Assembly (NCBI RefSeq): GCF_009846745.1
Contig: NZ_AQPF01000018.1
Location: 4,674-68,673 of the forward strand
DNA length: 64,000 bases
Source of the DNA: Alloalcanivorax xiamenensis
GTDB taxonomy: Bacteria > Pseudomonadota > Gammaproteobacteria > Pseudomonadales > Alcanivoracaceae
Direction of reading: 5' to 3'
A program made the translations under genes and the position numbers. This document shows, piece after piece, positions 1-9,351 of this stretch; the stretch's first letter is position 1, and every line of letters begins with the position of its first letter. The notes beneath the pieces were generated by a model. It was given only the letters and a program-made list of their open reading frames with translations, did not search any database and had not been told where the DNA came from.

Positions 1-959
1 TGGTGGCGGCGCTCACCGGCTTCAGCCAGGAGAACTTCTGGGCCAACATGGTCCACGGCCTGGTCTACTATGTGCCGATTCTGATCGCCGTATACCTGAC
101 CGGTTTCTTCTGGGAAGCCCTGTTCGCCTGGAAACGCGGCCATGAAGTGAACGAGGGCTTCTTCGTCACTGGTATCCTGTTCACCCTGATCCTGCCGCCG
201 GCGATTCCGCTCTGGCAGGTGGTGCTGGGTGTCTCCTTCGGCGTGGTGATCGGCAAGGAAGTGTTCGGCGGTACCGGCAAGAACTTCCTCAACCCGGCGC
301 TGGTGGGCCGGGCGTTCCTGTACTTCGCCTATCCGGCGCAAATGTCCGGTGACGCCATCTGGACCGCGGTGGACAACTTCTCCGGCGCCACGCCACTGTC
401 GCTGGCGGCCAGCGGCAATCTGGACTTTTCCGCCGGCCTCGCCCAGAACGCCCTGATCGGCGCGGATGGCGGCCAGAGCCTGAGCTGGATGAACACCTTC
501 CTGGGCGGTATCCAGGGCAGCATCGGTGAGACCTCCCTGATCGCCATCGCTCTGGGCGCGATCTTCCTGTTGTTCACCAAGATCGCCTCCTGGCGGATCA
601 TGCTGGGCGTGCTGCTGGGCATGGCGGCGATGAGCACCGTGTTCAACCTGATCGGCAGCGACACCAACCCGATGTTCGCCATGCCTTGGTACTGGCACCT
701 GACCGTGGGCGGTCTGGCCTTTGGTCTGGTGTTCATGGCCACCGACCCGGTGTCCGCCGCCATGACCAATACCGGCAAGCTGATCTTTGGCATTGTCATC
801 GGTGTGATGACGGTGTTGATCCGGGTGGTCAACCCGGCCTTCCCGGAAGGCATCATGTTGGCGATCCTGTTCGGCAACCTGTGCGCGCCGTTGATTGATT
901 ATTTCGTTACCCAGGCGAACGTGCGTCGTCGTCTGCGTCGGACCGGGGGAGTCGCGTAA
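1..959 (+). CDS. nqrB: Na+-translocating NADH:quinone reductase subunit B (5' partial)
   Basis: Membrane subunit of the sodium-pumping NADH:quinone oxidoreductase. It carries covalent FMN and takes part in electron transfer to ubiquinone. The reading frame is open from the window edge; about 90-100 N-terminal residues of a family of about 410 are missing. The flavinylation motif SGAT lies in FSGATPL, with the acceptor Thr codon at 390-392. Conserved stretches KEVFGGTGKNFLNP, FMATDPVSA and RVVNPAFPEG match NqrB. Several membrane segments are visible. The stop codon overlaps the nqrC start by one base, so this is the first visible gene of the nqr operon; nqrA should lie just outside. Confidence 0.97.
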   Translation, partial: VAALTGFSQENFWANMVHGLVYYVPILIAVYLTGFFWEALFAWKRGHEVNEGFFVTGILFTLILPPAIPLWQVVLGVSFGVVIGKEVFGGTGKNFLNPALVGRAFLYFAYPAQMSGDAIWTAVDNFSGATPLSLAASGNLDFSAGLAQNALIGADGGQSLSWMNTFLGGIQGSIGETSLIAIALGAIFLLFTKIASWRIMLGVLLGMAAMSTVFNLIGSDTNPMFAMPWYWHLTVGGLAFGLVFMATDPVSAAMTNTGKLIFGIVIGVMTVLIRVVNPAFPEGIMLAILFGNLCAPLIDYFVTQANVRRRLRRTGGVA

Positions 960-1776
960 TGGCTGGAAAAAGCGAAAGTGTAGGCAGAACGCTGCTGGTC
1001 GCCCTGCTGGTCTGTCTGGTGTGCGCGGTGGTGGTGTCCACCGCCGCCGTGTCACTGCGACCGGTACAGCAGAAAAACCAGGTACTCGACCGCCAGGTGA
1101 ACATTCTCCAGGCCGCGGGTCTGTATCAGCCGGGTATGGACGTGCAGAAGGCGTTCGATACCATCGAACGCAAATTCGTTGACCTGGAAACCGGTGAGTA
1201 CGTGGACAAACCGGAATCCTATGACCCGCTGAAAGCGGCCAAGGATCCGGCGGAAAGCGAGCGTCTGAGCGCTGATCAGGACATCGCCAGCATCAAGCGT
1301 CAGGAAAAGGTGTCCGAGGTGTATCTGGCACGGGATGATAACGGCAACCTGAGCCGTATTATTCTGCCGGTGCGTGGTTACGGTCTGTGGTCCACGCTGT
1401 ACGGCTTCCTGGCTCTGGAAGCGGATGCCGAGACGGTATCCGGCCTGGGCTTCTATCAGCACGGTGAAACCCCGGGCCTTGGCGGTGAGGTGGACAACCC
1501 GGCCTGGAAAGGCCTGTGGCCGGGCAAAAAACTGCATGACGACAGCGGTGACGTGGCCATTCAGGTGGTCAAGGGCACTGTCGATTCCGGTGCCGCCGGA
1601 GCCGAACACAAGGTGGACGGCCTGGCCGGTGCCACCCTGACCAGTAAAGGTGTCAACAATCTGGTGCGTTTCTGGGTCGGGGAAGACGGGTTCGGTCCGT
1701 ATCTGGATCGCATGAAAGGGGCTGATGACGGCGCCGGTTCCGCCGCCGTCGAGGCCGACAACGGAGGAGAAGCGTA

Positions 1777-1777
<1 letters not shown>
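959..1777 (+). CDS. nqrC: Na+-NQR subunit C
   Basis: 272-residue subunit with one N-terminal membrane helix (about residues 10-32) and a periplasmic domain that holds covalent FMN. The flavinylation motif is DGLAGAT, a variant with Ala in place of the usual Ser before GAT, with acceptor Thr226 (codon 1634-1636) followed by LTSKGV. That Thr is the substrate of ApbE, encoded downstream at 4708. The GETPGLGGE segment is also typical of NqrC. The start ATG overlaps the nqrB stop and the stop overlaps the nqrD start, so translation is probably coupled. Confidence 0.97.
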
Positions 1778-2442
<665 letters not shown>

Positions 2443-2454
2443 CGGAGAAGCCGC

Positions 2455-3075
2455 ATGTTTGAACATTATCTGAGTCTGTTCGTCCGCGCTGTCTTCGTCG
2501 AGAACATGGCGCTGGCCTTCTTCCTGGGGATGTGCACTTTCATCGCTATCTCCAAGAAGATCTCCACCGCGATCGGCCTGGGCATCGCCGTGGTCGTGGT
2601 GCTGACCATCACCGTGCCGGTGAACAACCTGATCCTGCATTACCTGCTCAACGAAGGGGCGTTGTCCTGGACCGGCATTCCCGCGCTGGCCACTCTGGAC
2701 CTGCGTTTCCTGGGGCTGCTCAGCTATATCGGTGTGATCGCGGCAATCGTGCAGATCCTGGAAATGACCCTGGATAAGTATGTGCCGGCGCTTTACAACG
2801 CTCTGGGTGTATTCCTGCCGCTGATCACGGTGAACTGCGCCATCATGGGGGCCTCCCTGTTCATGGTGGAACGTGACTACGCTTTCGGTGAGTCCCTGGT
2901 GTACGGTCTTGGCGCCGGTGCCGGTTGGGCGCTGGCGATCACGTTGCTGGCGGGAATCCGGGAAAAGCTGAAGTACAGCGATGTGCCCGATGGTCTGAAG
3001 GGTCTGGGCATTACCTTCATCACCGTGGGTCTGATGTCCCTGGGGTTCATGTCGTTCTCCGGCGTGCAGCTTTAA
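2455..3075 (+). CDS. nqrE: Na+-NQR subunit E
   Basis: 206-residue membrane subunit homologous to NqrD in inverted topology. The conserved Cys residues are in FLGMCTF and LITVNCAIMGAS, expected to bind the intramembrane Fe centre shared with NqrD. A GGAGAAG ribosome site stands before the ATG, 12 bases after the nqrD stop. Its maturation would need NqrM, encoded at 5738. Confidence 0.96.
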   Translation: MFEHYLSLFVRAVFVENMALAFFLGMCTFIAISKKISTAIGLGIAVVVVLTITVPVNNLILHYLLNEGALSWTGIPALATLDLRFLGLLSYIGVIAAIVQILEMTLDKYVPALYNALGVFLPLITVNCAIMGASLFMVERDYAFGESLVYGLGAGAGWALAITLLAGIREKLKYSDVPDGLKGLGITFITVGLMSLGFMSFSGVQL

Positions 3076-3096
3076 GGGAAAGGGGAGAGCCAGACT

Positions 3097-4326
3097 ATGA
3101 GTTTTGAGATCATTCTTGGCGTCGCCATGTTCACCGCCATTGTATTGGCGCTGGTGGCGGTGATTCTGGTGGCGCGCTCCCGGCTGGTGGCCAGCGGGGA
3201 CGTGCACATCGATATCAACGGCGATCCGGAGAAGGGCATTGATGCGCCCGCCGGCGGCAAGCTGTTGGGCACCCTGGCCAACCAGGGTATCTTCCTGTCC
3301 TCCGCCTGCGGCGGCGGCGGTACCTGTGCCCAGTGCAAGTGCCAGGTCCTCGATGGCGGCGGTGACATCCTGCCCACCGAGGAAGGCCACTTCACCAAGG
3401 GGCAGATCCGCGACGGCTGGCGCCTGAGCTGTCAGGTGAACGTCAAGCAGGACATGAAGATCAAGGTGCCGGAAGAGTTCTTCGGCGTGAAGAAGTGGGA
3501 GTGCGAGGTCATCTCCAACGACAACGTCGCCACCTTCATCAAGGAATTGACACTGAAACTGCCGGAAGGCGAGGAAGTGGCGTTCCGTGCCGGTGGCTAT
3601 GTGCAGTTGGAAGCACCGCCGTTCGAGGTGAATTTCTCCGATTTCGAAATCGGCGAGGAGTATCGCGGCGACTGGGAGCACTTCAAGTTCTTCGACCTGA
3701 AGACCAAGAACACCGAGGAAGTGATTCGCGCCTACTCCATGGCCAACTATCCGGAAGAGAAGGGCATTCTCAAGTTCAACATCCGGATCGCCACGCCGCC
3801 TCCAGGATCTTCCGGCATTCAGCCGGGCCTGATGAGTTCCTATGTGTTCAGCCTGAAGCCGGGTGACAAGATCACCGTGTTCGGACCCTTCGGTGAGTTC
3901 TTCGCCAAGGAAACCGACGCGGAGATGGTGTTCATCGGTGGTGGCGCGGGCATGGCGCCGATGCGCAGCCATATCTTTGACCAGCTCAAGCGGTTGCATT
4001 CCAAGCGCAAGATGAGCTTCTGGTACGGCGCGCGCAGCTGGCGTGAAACGTTCTACAACGATGAGTACGATCAACTCGCCGAGGAGAACGACAACTTCCA
4101 ATGGCACCTGGCGCTGTCCGATCCGCAGCCGGAAGACAACTGGACCGGCCTCACCGGTTTCATCCACAACGTGCTGTACGAGCAGTATCTGAAGGATCAT
4201 CCGGCGCCGGAGGACTGCGAATACTACATGTGCGGTCCGCCGATGATGAACGCCGCGGTCATCAAGATGCTGGAAGATCTGGGCGTGGAGCCCGAGAACA
4301 TCCTGCTCGATGACTTTGGTGGGTAA
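3097..4326 (+). CDS. nqrF: Na+-NQR subunit F, NADH dehydrogenase subunit
   Basis: 409-residue NADH-oxidising subunit. Residues 1-27 form a membrane anchor. A plant-type ferredoxin domain binds [2Fe-2S] through Cys71, Cys77, Cys80 and Cys112. The FAD domain has RAYSMANYP, and the NADH domain has GGGAGMAPMRS and the CGPPMMN block near the C-terminus, ending in DDFGG. Length and domain order match the family. It is the last structural nqr gene; a repeat-bearing gap of 381 bases separates it from apbE. Confidence 0.97.
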   Translation: MSFEIILGVAMFTAIVLALVAVILVARSRLVASGDVHIDINGDPEKGIDAPAGGKLLGTLANQGIFLSSACGGGGTCAQCKCQVLDGGGDILPTEEGHFTKGQIRDGWRLSCQVNVKQDMKIKVPEEFFGVKKWECEVISNDNVATFIKELTLKLPEGEEVAFRAGGYVQLEAPPFEVNFSDFEIGEEYRGDWEHFKFFDLKTKNTEEVIRAYSMANYPEEKGILKFNIRIATPPPGSSGIQPGLMSSYVFSLKPGDKITVFGPFGEFFAKETDAEMVFIGGGAGMAPMRSHIFDQLKRLHSKRKMSFWYGARSWRETFYNDEYDQLAEENDNFQWHLALSDPQPEDNWTGLTGFIHNVLYEQYLKDHPAPEDCEYYMCGPPMMNAAVIKMLEDLGVEPENILLDDFGG

Positions 4327-4707
4327 ATCATGGACGGGTAAATCATGACCGATATGCCAATGGCATATCGCAGCATGATTTACGACCGGCCAGGGAAGGC
4401 CGGGCCGGGGGTTGGCGAAACTCCCGACGTCGCGCCAGGGATGGCGAATCCGAGTCCGGTGGTATCCACCACCGATATGCCAGTGGCATATCGCAGCATG
4501 ATTTACGACCGGCCAGGGAAGGCCGGGCCGGGGGCAATTCGCGGGCACGCTTGCACGCCCAGGGCCATTCGCGGCTAAAGCCGCTCCCGCGGGCTTCGAC
4601 GTTCCTGTAGGAGCCAGCCCTGCTGGCAAGATGATAGCCCGGCTGGCCGCCGGGCTTCGTTTACCGATACTGCGTACTGGCGTTTGGGCCCTGTCCCCGG
4701 AGCAGCC
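4327..4707 (+). repeat. nqrF-apbE intergenic region with duplicated palindromic repeat
   Basis: Two 64-base direct repeats (4348-4411 and 4471-4534) differ at one base. Each contains a 9-bp-arm palindrome GATATGCCA-N-TGGCATATC (4351-4369, 4474-4492), and the single difference is the central base. They also share a GC-rich block of GGCC/CCGG half-sites. A short tandem, GACGGGTAAATCATG-like, lies at about 4326-4347. Further on, an inverted REP-type pair (4567-4590 and 4607-4630) has stems around TAAA and CCT loops. No gene is seen here. Confidence 0.8.
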
Positions 4708-5736
4708 ATGACATCCCGTCTCTTTCTGATTCCCTTCACGCTGTTGCTGCTGTTTGTGCTGAGCGCCTGCGACGACGCTCAACAGCGGCTTTCGGCATTG
4801 TCCGGACCGACCATGGGCACCACCTGGTCGGTGAAGTTCACCGGCTCTCCCCGTGACGGCATTCCCAAACTCAAAACCGAGCTGGAAGCGGCCCTGGAAC
4901 AAGTGAACCAGGAGATGAGCACCTACCGGCCGGATTCAGACCTGTCCCGCTTCAATCAGGCGGAGGCGGGAACCGTTCAGACCCTGCCGGAGGATTTCGC
5001 CAAGGTGTTGGCGGCGGCACAGAGCCTGTCCAGGGATACTAACGGCGCCTACGACGTTACGGTGGGCCCGCTGGTGAATCTGTGGGGCTTCGGGCCGGAT
5101 CCGGACCGCTTCGAACCTCCGGCGGAGGAGGAGGTTCAGGCCGCGCTCAAGCGAATCGGCTGGCAACGGCTGACGCTCCAGGGCCGGGAGGCCACTCAGC
5201 CCGGCGGGTTGTATGTGGACCTGTCCTCCATCGCCAAGGGCTTCGGCGTGGACAAGCTGGCAGGGGTGCTTAAAGGCGCCGGCATCAGCAACTATCTGGT
5301 GGAAGTTGGCGGCGAACTGGCGGCATCCGGCACCAAGCCCTACGGTCAGCCCTGGCGTGTGGCCATTGAACGCCCGGAAGTGGGCAAGCGGGAAGTGGAG
5401 AAAGTGCTTAAACTGCACGATGTCGCCATTGCCACCAGTGGCGACTACCGCAATTTTTTTGAGGAGGACGGCAAGCTGTTCTCCCACACCATCGACCCCC
5501 GTACCGGTTACCCGGTTACTCATCATCTGGCATCGGTTACCGTGCTGCACAAGTCCTGTATGATGGCGGATGCTCTGGCCACCGCGCTGACCGTGCTGGG
5601 GCCGGAAGAGGGCGTGGCCTTCGCCCGCGAGCATGAACTGCCGGTGCTGTTCATTGTCAGAACCCATGAGGGGCCGAAAGAAATTCTGACCCCGGCTTTC
5701 CAGACCGTTCTGGACAGCCAGAAACAGGAGAAGTGA
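4708..5736 (+). CDS. apbE: FAD:protein FMN transferase, lipoprotein
   Basis: 342-residue ApbE flavin transferase that attaches FMN to the Thr residues of NqrB and NqrC. The N-terminus is a lipoprotein signal with lipobox LSAC, so it acts on the periplasmic side. Family motifs present are GPTMGTTW, the DLSSIAKGFGVD block, ATSGDYRNF and HTIDPRTGYPV. A TTG codon is open at 4684, but ATG 4708 is preferred because it has GGAG at 4699-4702 and begins a proper signal peptide. It ends one base before nqrM, consistent with one maturation unit. Confidence 0.95.
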   Translation: MTSRLFLIPFTLLLLFVLSACDDAQQRLSALSGPTMGTTWSVKFTGSPRDGIPKLKTELEAALEQVNQEMSTYRPDSDLSRFNQAEAGTVQTLPEDFAKVLAAAQSLSRDTNGAYDVTVGPLVNLWGFGPDPDRFEPPAEEEVQAALKRIGWQRLTLQGREATQPGGLYVDLSSIAKGFGVDKLAGVLKGAGISNYLVEVGGELAASGTKPYGQPWRVAIERPEVGKREVEKVLKLHDVAIATSGDYRNFFEEDGKLFSHTIDPRTGYPVTHHLASVTVLHKSCMMADALATALTVLGPEEGVAFAREHELPVLFIVRTHEGPKEILTPAFQTVLDSQKQEK

Positions 5737-5737
5737 T

Positions 5738-5974
5738 ATGTTTGCCACTCTGATTGCCACCTTTGTCGTTATTGGCATCCTGTTCGCCGCCATGGCCGTT
5801 GGCGTGATCTTCTCCAACAAGCCGATCAAGGGCTCCTGTGGCGGCCTGGCGACGCTGGGCATGAAGGACGGCTGCGAAATCTGCGGCGGCGACCGCAACG
5901 CCTGCGAGGAAAACACCCGCCAGGAAAGCGCCAAACGAGCCGGAACACTGGGCAAGGACGTGCTGAAAACCTAA
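5738..5974 (+). CDS. nqrM: Na+-NQR maturation protein NqrM
   Basis: 78-residue protein of the former DUF539 family, required in Vibrio to deliver Fe to the NqrD/NqrE centre. It has one N-terminal membrane helix followed by a cysteine cluster: Cys in GSCGG, then CEICGG and NAC. The start follows the apbE stop by one base with GGAG upstream. The stop lies four bases before the heptad-arm inverted repeat at 5979. Confidence 0.94.
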   Translation: MFATLIATFVVIGILFAAMAVGVIFSNKPIKGSCGGLATLGMKDGCEICGGDRNACEENTRQESAKRAGTLGKDVLKT

Positions 5975-5978
5975 AGAC

Positions 5979-6201
5979 AAAGCAGTTAAGAGTTAATAGT
6001 GAATAGTTAACAGCGAAAGAAATAGAAAAGATCGCGGAACAGCCTGATCTTTAGCCGCTGTGGGAAGCTTGCTTGCAAGCGAATGGTTTCGCTCAGGCGT
6101 TTAACAATATTCGCTTGCAAGCAAGCTTCCCACAGTGATTTAGGGTCACCTGTTTTTTGTTTTTCGCTGTTAACTATTCACTATTAACTCTTAACTGCTT
6201 T
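5979..6201. repeat. 223-bp heptad-arm element with nested REPIN
   Basis: Outer arms 5979-6018 and 6162-6201 are a perfect 40-bp inverted repeat. Each arm contains four tandem heptamers: GTTAAGA, GTTAATA, GTGAATA, GTTAACA, then GCG. Nested inside is an inverted pair of REP-like units, 6058-6084 and 6109-6135, each with a GTGGGAA head and a GCTTGC/GCAAGC stem. The element separates convergent nqrM and the GNAT/C39 gene, whose last codons and TAA stop (6184-6186) lie inside the right arm. It may act as a bidirectional terminator or 3'-end stabiliser. Confidence 0.85.
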
Positions 6202-7281
6202 TACTATGACTGCGGTGCGCAGCCGAGACTGCCCAAAACGGGCCATTTTGTCGAAGCCGTCGCGGGCGATGGGGATGTACTGGCAGTCCAGGGGAATCTG
6301 ATCCTCCGCCGGGTCCGGATCGTGGATGTAGAAGCATTCCCGGTCGCCGCCGGCCACCACCACCCAGTGGGGCGCCTTGCGCCCGTCCAGCCGCCAGGTG
6401 CTGATCAGCACCATGGCGACCTCGCCGTTTTCCAGCGCCTGATCCAGCCGCTCACTGCTCAGTTCCGCGTAGTACACCGGGATGGCCCGCGCCTGTGCCT
6501 GTTCGACGAAGTGATCGTGGACGGTTTCCATCACTCTTTTCTTATGCGGGTCGCGGACCGAATCAAGAAACAGAGGGCCACGCTGGTTGCACCACACCTC
6601 GGCGGCGAGCCCGCGACGGTGCACGGCCAGGGCCAGGCCGAGCGGATGGCAGCCGCCGTGGCCGGCGGTCATGAAGATGGTGGTGGCTTCGCGCCAGAGC
6701 AGCAGTTCCTCGCTGTCACTGGGCGGTTCGCCCTGTAGCGCCGCGCGGGCCATCATCAGGCAGGCGGGGCCGCAGGAGAAGTCGGTGCTCTGCCGGATCC
6801 AGGGCACCGCCAGCCGTTCGCCGCCGTCCGGCCGATAATGCAGCCGCTTCTGGAAACGCAGAGCGTGCTGGTGGTCCTCGTAGTAGTCGGCGGTTTCGCC
6901 AAACAGACGATAACCGCGCCGCTCATACAGACGAATGGCGGCGGCGTTGTCCTTGCGGACTTCCAGGCGCAGGTAAAGCCGGCGGTGGCGGTGCGCGTAG
7001 TGTTCGGCGGCGTCGAGTAACTGCTCGCCAAGCCCTTTGCCGCGCTGGCTGGCGTCCACCGCGATGGAGTAGAGGCGCGCCAGGCGGGTGCCGTTGTACA
7101 GCATTACCAGGGCGTAACCGACCAGACCGTGCTCTTCTTCCTCCGCCACGATCAGGCCGCAAGGGCTCTGCCGCAGCCAATGGCGGAAACTGCGGCGGGA
7201 TAACCGATCGCTGCTGAAACAGCGCTGTTCCAGGGCGCACAGAGCGTCCAGATCGTCGGCGTGGGCGGTGCGTAATGCCAT
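6184..7281 (-). CDS. GNAT acetyltransferase / C39-like peptidase fusion protein
   Basis: 365 residues with two domains. Residues 1 to about 145 form a GNAT acetyltransferase with the acetyl-CoA loop QRGKGLG at 79-85, similar in style to RimI. Residues about 158-360 form a papain-like C39 peptidase-type domain, with probable nucleophile Cys170 in TDFSCGPAC and a later His in APHWVVVAGGD. This architecture is known in marine gammaproteobacteria, often linked to peptide tailoring, but the substrate is unknown. The final codons VKAVKS and the stop fall in the repeat arm at 6162-6201. Confidence 0.85.
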   Translation of the reverse strand: MALRTAHADDLDALCALEQRCFSSDRLSRRSFRHWLRQSPCGLIVAEEEEHGLVGYALVMLYNGTRLARLYSIAVDASQRGKGLGEQLLDAAEHYAHRHRRLYLRLEVRKDNAAAIRLYERRGYRLFGETADYYEDHQHALRFQKRLHYRPDGGERLAVPWIRQSTDFSCGPACLMMARAALQGEPPSDSEELLLWREATTIFMTAGHGGCHPLGLALAVHRRGLAAEVWCNQRGPLFLDSVRDPHKKRVMETVHDHFVEQAQARAIPVYYAELSSERLDQALENGEVAMVLISTWRLDGRKAPHWVVVAGGDRECFYIHDPDPAEDQIPLDCQYIPIARDGFDKMARFGQSRLRTAVIVKAVKS

Positions 7282-7412
7282 GTTAGCGGGTGCTCGTCAG
7301 CGGCCGCGGAAGGCGGCCACGACGGCAGCATAAGACAGCCGAAACAGTGACGCCAGCGGATGACGCTGAGGCACGCCATAGGCATACTGAGGCGCTTCAA
7401 GGAGAACGATTC

Positions 7413-8555
7413 ATGGCATCACCAACGCCCCCGGTGCGGGGGTTGATCTTGTCCGGTGGCGGCGCTCGAGCCGCCTATCAGGTGGGCGTATTGCGGGCGA
7501 TGGCGGAAATGCTGCCGGCGCAATCACCCAATCCGTTTCCGATCATTTGCGGCACCTCGGCCGGCGCCATCAACGCCGCCGGTCTGGCCGCCGGTGCTCA
7601 CAACTACGCCACCGCGGTGCACAGCCTGGACCGGGTGTGGTCCAACATGACCGCCGAGCAGGTTTACCGCACCGATATTTTCGCTTTCACCAGCAGCCTG
7701 CTGCGCTGGATGTTTTCCGCCGCCACCGGCGGCCAGGCCAAGACCCGCAGCGCCTTGCTCGACAACACGCCACTGAAACGACTGCTGCGCTTGCTGATCA
7801 ACTTCCAGCGCATCGGCGACAGCGTGAACAAGGGCCATCTGCGGGCGTTGTCGATCACCGCGTCCAGTTACGCCACTGGCGAATCGGTATCGTTTTTCCA
7901 GGGCGCCGATGACCTGCGGGAATGGACCCGGGCCCGCCGCCTCGGGCGCCGCTCCGTGATCGGCGTGCAGCACATGCTGGCGTCGGCGGCGATTCCGTTG
8001 CTGTTTCCGGCGGAGCAGGTGGACGGTAGTTTTTACGGTGATGGCGCGGTGCGCCAATTGGCTCCGGTGAGCCCGGCGCTGCATCTGGGGGCCAATCGCC
8101 TGCTGGTGATCGGCGTGTCCGGCGGCAACAGTCCGGGTCAGCAGCAGGCACTCAGCGGTTATCCGTCCCTGGCCCAGGTGCTTGGCCATGTGTTGAACAG
8201 CGTGTTCGTCGATACCCTGGAAGGGGACGTCGAGCGCCTTGAACGCATTAACAACACCCTGACCGCCACTGACGCCGGCCAGCGGCGCCAGCGTGGCATT
8301 CAGCTGCGGCCCGTGGATGTCCTTAAGATTTATCCTTCCGAGCCCATCGACGAGATAGCCGGCCGGCACTCGCGCGAATTGCCACGCACGTTGCGGTTCT
8401 TCTTGCGCGGTTCCGGCGCCACCCGTTCACCGGGCGCCGGCGCGCTCAGCTATTTGCTGTTCGAGCCCGGTTTTACCCGTGAGCTGATCGAACTGGGGTA
8501 TCGGGACGCGACGGCCAGGGAGCAGGAAATCCGCGACTTCTTCAAGGATCCCTGA
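7413..8555 (+). CDS. patatin-like phospholipase
   Basis: 380-residue lipid acyl hydrolase of the patatin family. It has the oxyanion-hole motif SGGGARAAYQ at about residues 14-23, nucleophile Ser49 in GTSAG, and the catalytic Asp in a DGA triplet (YGDGAVRQ). No signal peptide is evident, so it is probably cytoplasmic or membrane-associated. The frame is open upstream to 7290, but ATG 7413 has AGGAGA at -12 and starts right before the conserved core. It converges with, and overlaps by 14 bases, the glycerophosphodiesterase gene. Confidence 0.9.
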   Translation: MASPTPPVRGLILSGGGARAAYQVGVLRAMAEMLPAQSPNPFPIICGTSAGAINAAGLAAGAHNYATAVHSLDRVWSNMTAEQVYRTDIFAFTSSLLRWMFSAATGGQAKTRSALLDNTPLKRLLRLLINFQRIGDSVNKGHLRALSITASSYATGESVSFFQGADDLREWTRARRLGRRSVIGVQHMLASAAIPLLFPAEQVDGSFYGDGAVRQLAPVSPALHLGANRLLVIGVSGGNSPGQQQALSGYPSLAQVLGHVLNSVFVDTLEGDVERLERINNTLTATDAGQRRQRGIQLRPVDVLKIYPSEPIDEIAGRHSRELPRTLRFFLRGSGATRSPGAGALSYLLFEPGFTRELIELGYRDATAREQEIRDFFKDP

Positions 8556-9342
8556 GGCTCGGCTCCAATTCAGCCTGGGCGGCGGGGGCCGCCACCTGGC
8601 GCTGATCCTTGCCGCGAAAGTGGGCCAGAAAGCTGGTGGGGAAGTCGGTGATGATACCGTCCACCCCCAGCCGGGCCAGCCGTTCCGCTTCATTGAGATC
8701 GTTGACGGTCCAGGTGGAGACTTTGAGTCCGCGCCGGCGGGCACTGCGCATCAGCCGCGGCGAGACCAGGCTGTGATGGGGCATCAACCAGCGGCAGCCG
8801 AGCGCGGCCGCGCGACGGGTGGGCTGTTGGTAGCGGTATTCACTGACATAGCCGCGATCAAGATGCGGAGCCATGGTGGCCACCATGCGCAGGAAGCCGG
8901 TATGACTGGAGGTGATTACAACCCGCTCCCGCAGGCCGTCCTGATCGATCATATGCGTCAGTTGATGAGCCAACTGGTGCAGGATGGCACGGTCGGCACC
9001 CTTCACCTCGAACTGAAAGCGCATGGCCGGGCCGCATAGGGCCACTACTTCATTCAAGGAAGGCACCGCTACCGGACTGTGCCAGCCGGGTGTGTTGACG
9101 CGGGCGTCCATCAGATTGAGCTGGGCCAGGGTGAAATGCCGGGCGTGGCCCTTCTGGCCGGTGGTGCGCTTCAGGTCGCTGTCGTGCAGAACGATCAGAT
9201 GACCGTCGGCGGAAAGGCGCACATCCAGCTCGATTTCTCCGGCCCCTGCCGCCACCGCCACCTGAAAGCCCGCCAGTGTATTTTCCGGCGCTTCGCCACG
9301 GGCTCCGCGGTGGCCGACGATGGTGGGGAAGGGCTGAGACAT
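8542..9342 (-). CDS. glycerophosphodiester phosphodiesterase
   Basis: 266-residue GDPD-family TIM barrel that hydrolyses deacylated phospholipid diesters to glycerol 3-phosphate and an alcohol. Motifs: HRGARGEAPENT at the N-terminus, the metal-binding ELDVRLS segment, VLHD, and C-terminal GVDGIITDFP. No signal peptide, so probably cytoplasmic (UgpQ-like). ATG 9342 is chosen over 9351 because AGGA lies 8 bases upstream. It overlaps the convergent patatin gene; the pair could act in successive steps of phospholipid turnover. Confidence 0.92.
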   Translation of the reverse strand: MSQPFPTIVGHRGARGEAPENTLAGFQVAVAAGAGEIELDVRLSADGHLIVLHDSDLKRTTGQKGHARHFTLAQLNLMDARVNTPGWHSPVAVPSLNEVVALCGPAMRFQFEVKGADRAILHQLAHQLTHMIDQDGLRERVVITSSHTGFLRMVATMAPHLDRGYVSEYRYQQPTRRAAALGCRWLMPHHSLVSPRLMRSARRRGLKVSTWTVNDLNEAERLARLGVDGIITDFPTSFLAHFRGKDQRQVAAPAAQAELEPSLRDP

Positions 9343-9351
9343 GGCTGGCAT

